Shown here: in pieces, positions 13,498-13,566 of the stretch
How the letters are laid out: each line of letters opens with the position of its first letter
Position numbering within the stretch: the first letter of the stretch is position 1
Assembly (NCBI GenBank): GCA_035317085.1
Contig: DATHHS010000169.1
Location: forward strand, 1 to 13,566
Direction: 5' to 3'
Source: VBDM01 sp035317085
GTDB lineage: Bacteria > Pseudomonadota > Gammaproteobacteria > Burkholderiales > SG8-39
Length of the DNA stretch: 13,566 bases
The notes under the pieces: model-generated
Database searches by the model: none
The model's input: only the letters and a program-made list of their open reading frames with translations
What the model was told of the DNA's origin: nothing
Program-made: the position numbers and the translations under genes

Positions 13498-13566
13498 ATG
13501 AGTAAAGCAAAGGATCGCCGCGACGCCGAACGGGCACTGCGGTTCGACGTGGCGCTCGCCAACCGT
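13498..13566 (+). CDS. Start of an unidentified gene, 3' end outside window
   Basis: ATG 13498 follows a strong ribosome binding site, GGAGG (13490-13494), 12 bases after the preceding stop. The 23 visible codons stay open to the edge and begin MSKAKDRRDAERALRFD, a charged segment that looks cytoplasmic and helical. No family can be named from so little. The spacing makes it the sixth member of the same-strand run. Confidence 0.7.
   Translation, partial: MSKAKDRRDAERALRFDVALANR

Noticed and set aside
1..13566. CRISPR arrays, tRNA or rRNA genes, insertion sequences, attachment sites
   Set aside because: No regularly spaced repeats, no transposase or integrase, no direct target repeats and no tRNA-like cloverleaf were seen on reading the sequence.

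Overview
The window is GC-rich and densely coded, with no RNA genes, mobile elements or CRISPR. Two adjacent Bug/TctC-type solute receptors, a CoxL-like molybdenum hydroxylase, an LLM flavin oxidoreductase, a VOC dioxygenase-like protein and c-di-GMP proteins together suggest the chromosome of an environmental betaproteobacterium, probably Burkholderiales or a relative. This assignment is inference from gene families; no marker gene is present.

Layout, left to right. (1) 1-611: the C-terminal end of a xanthine dehydrogenase/CO dehydrogenase-type molybdopterin subunit. (2) 612-919: non-coding, with a GC-rich hairpin and a 13-bp palindrome. (3) 920-2560: an exported PQQ-type beta-propeller ending in a two-repeat type I dockerin, unusual for a proteobacterium. 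(4) 2561-2843: leader region with hairpins, a possible promoter and a 29-codon upstream ORF (2758-2847) whose stop overlaps the next start. (5) 2844-3542: an exported protein with two ABM (YgiN-like) domains. (6) 3566-4339, minus strand: a stand-alone EAL domain lacking both metal-binding aspartates of the DDFGTG motif, so probably a dead phosphodiesterase. (7) 4466-5614, minus strand: an LLM flavin-dependent oxidoreductase. (8) 5778-7754, plus strand, divergent: a membrane GGDEF-EAL protein with every catalytic motif intact. (9) 7779-8765: a TctC-like receptor with a doubtful start. (10) 8905 to the right edge: a compact run of six same-strand genes with gaps or overlaps of a few bases: a cytochrome c-BON fusion, a second TctC-like receptor, a VOC protein, a zinc-free quinone reductase-like MDR protein, a membrane-anchored alpha-toroid-like protein of unknown function, and the start of one further gene.

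How they may work together. The right-hand run looks like a catabolic or uptake operon: a periplasmic organic-acid receptor, a ring-cleavage-type VOC enzyme, a soluble reductase and a periplasmic cytochrome. No TctA/TctB permease lies in the window, so the receptors must use subunits encoded elsewhere or act as sensors. The centre pairs an apparently active c-di-GMP enzyme with an apparently inactive EAL protein that could be a c-di-GMP or protein-binding effector. The least explained items are the cytochrome c-BON fusion between two receptor paralogues, the dockerin-tailed propeller, the toroid-like membrane protein and the coupled upstream ORF. I see no proof of an entirely new defence or mobile system.
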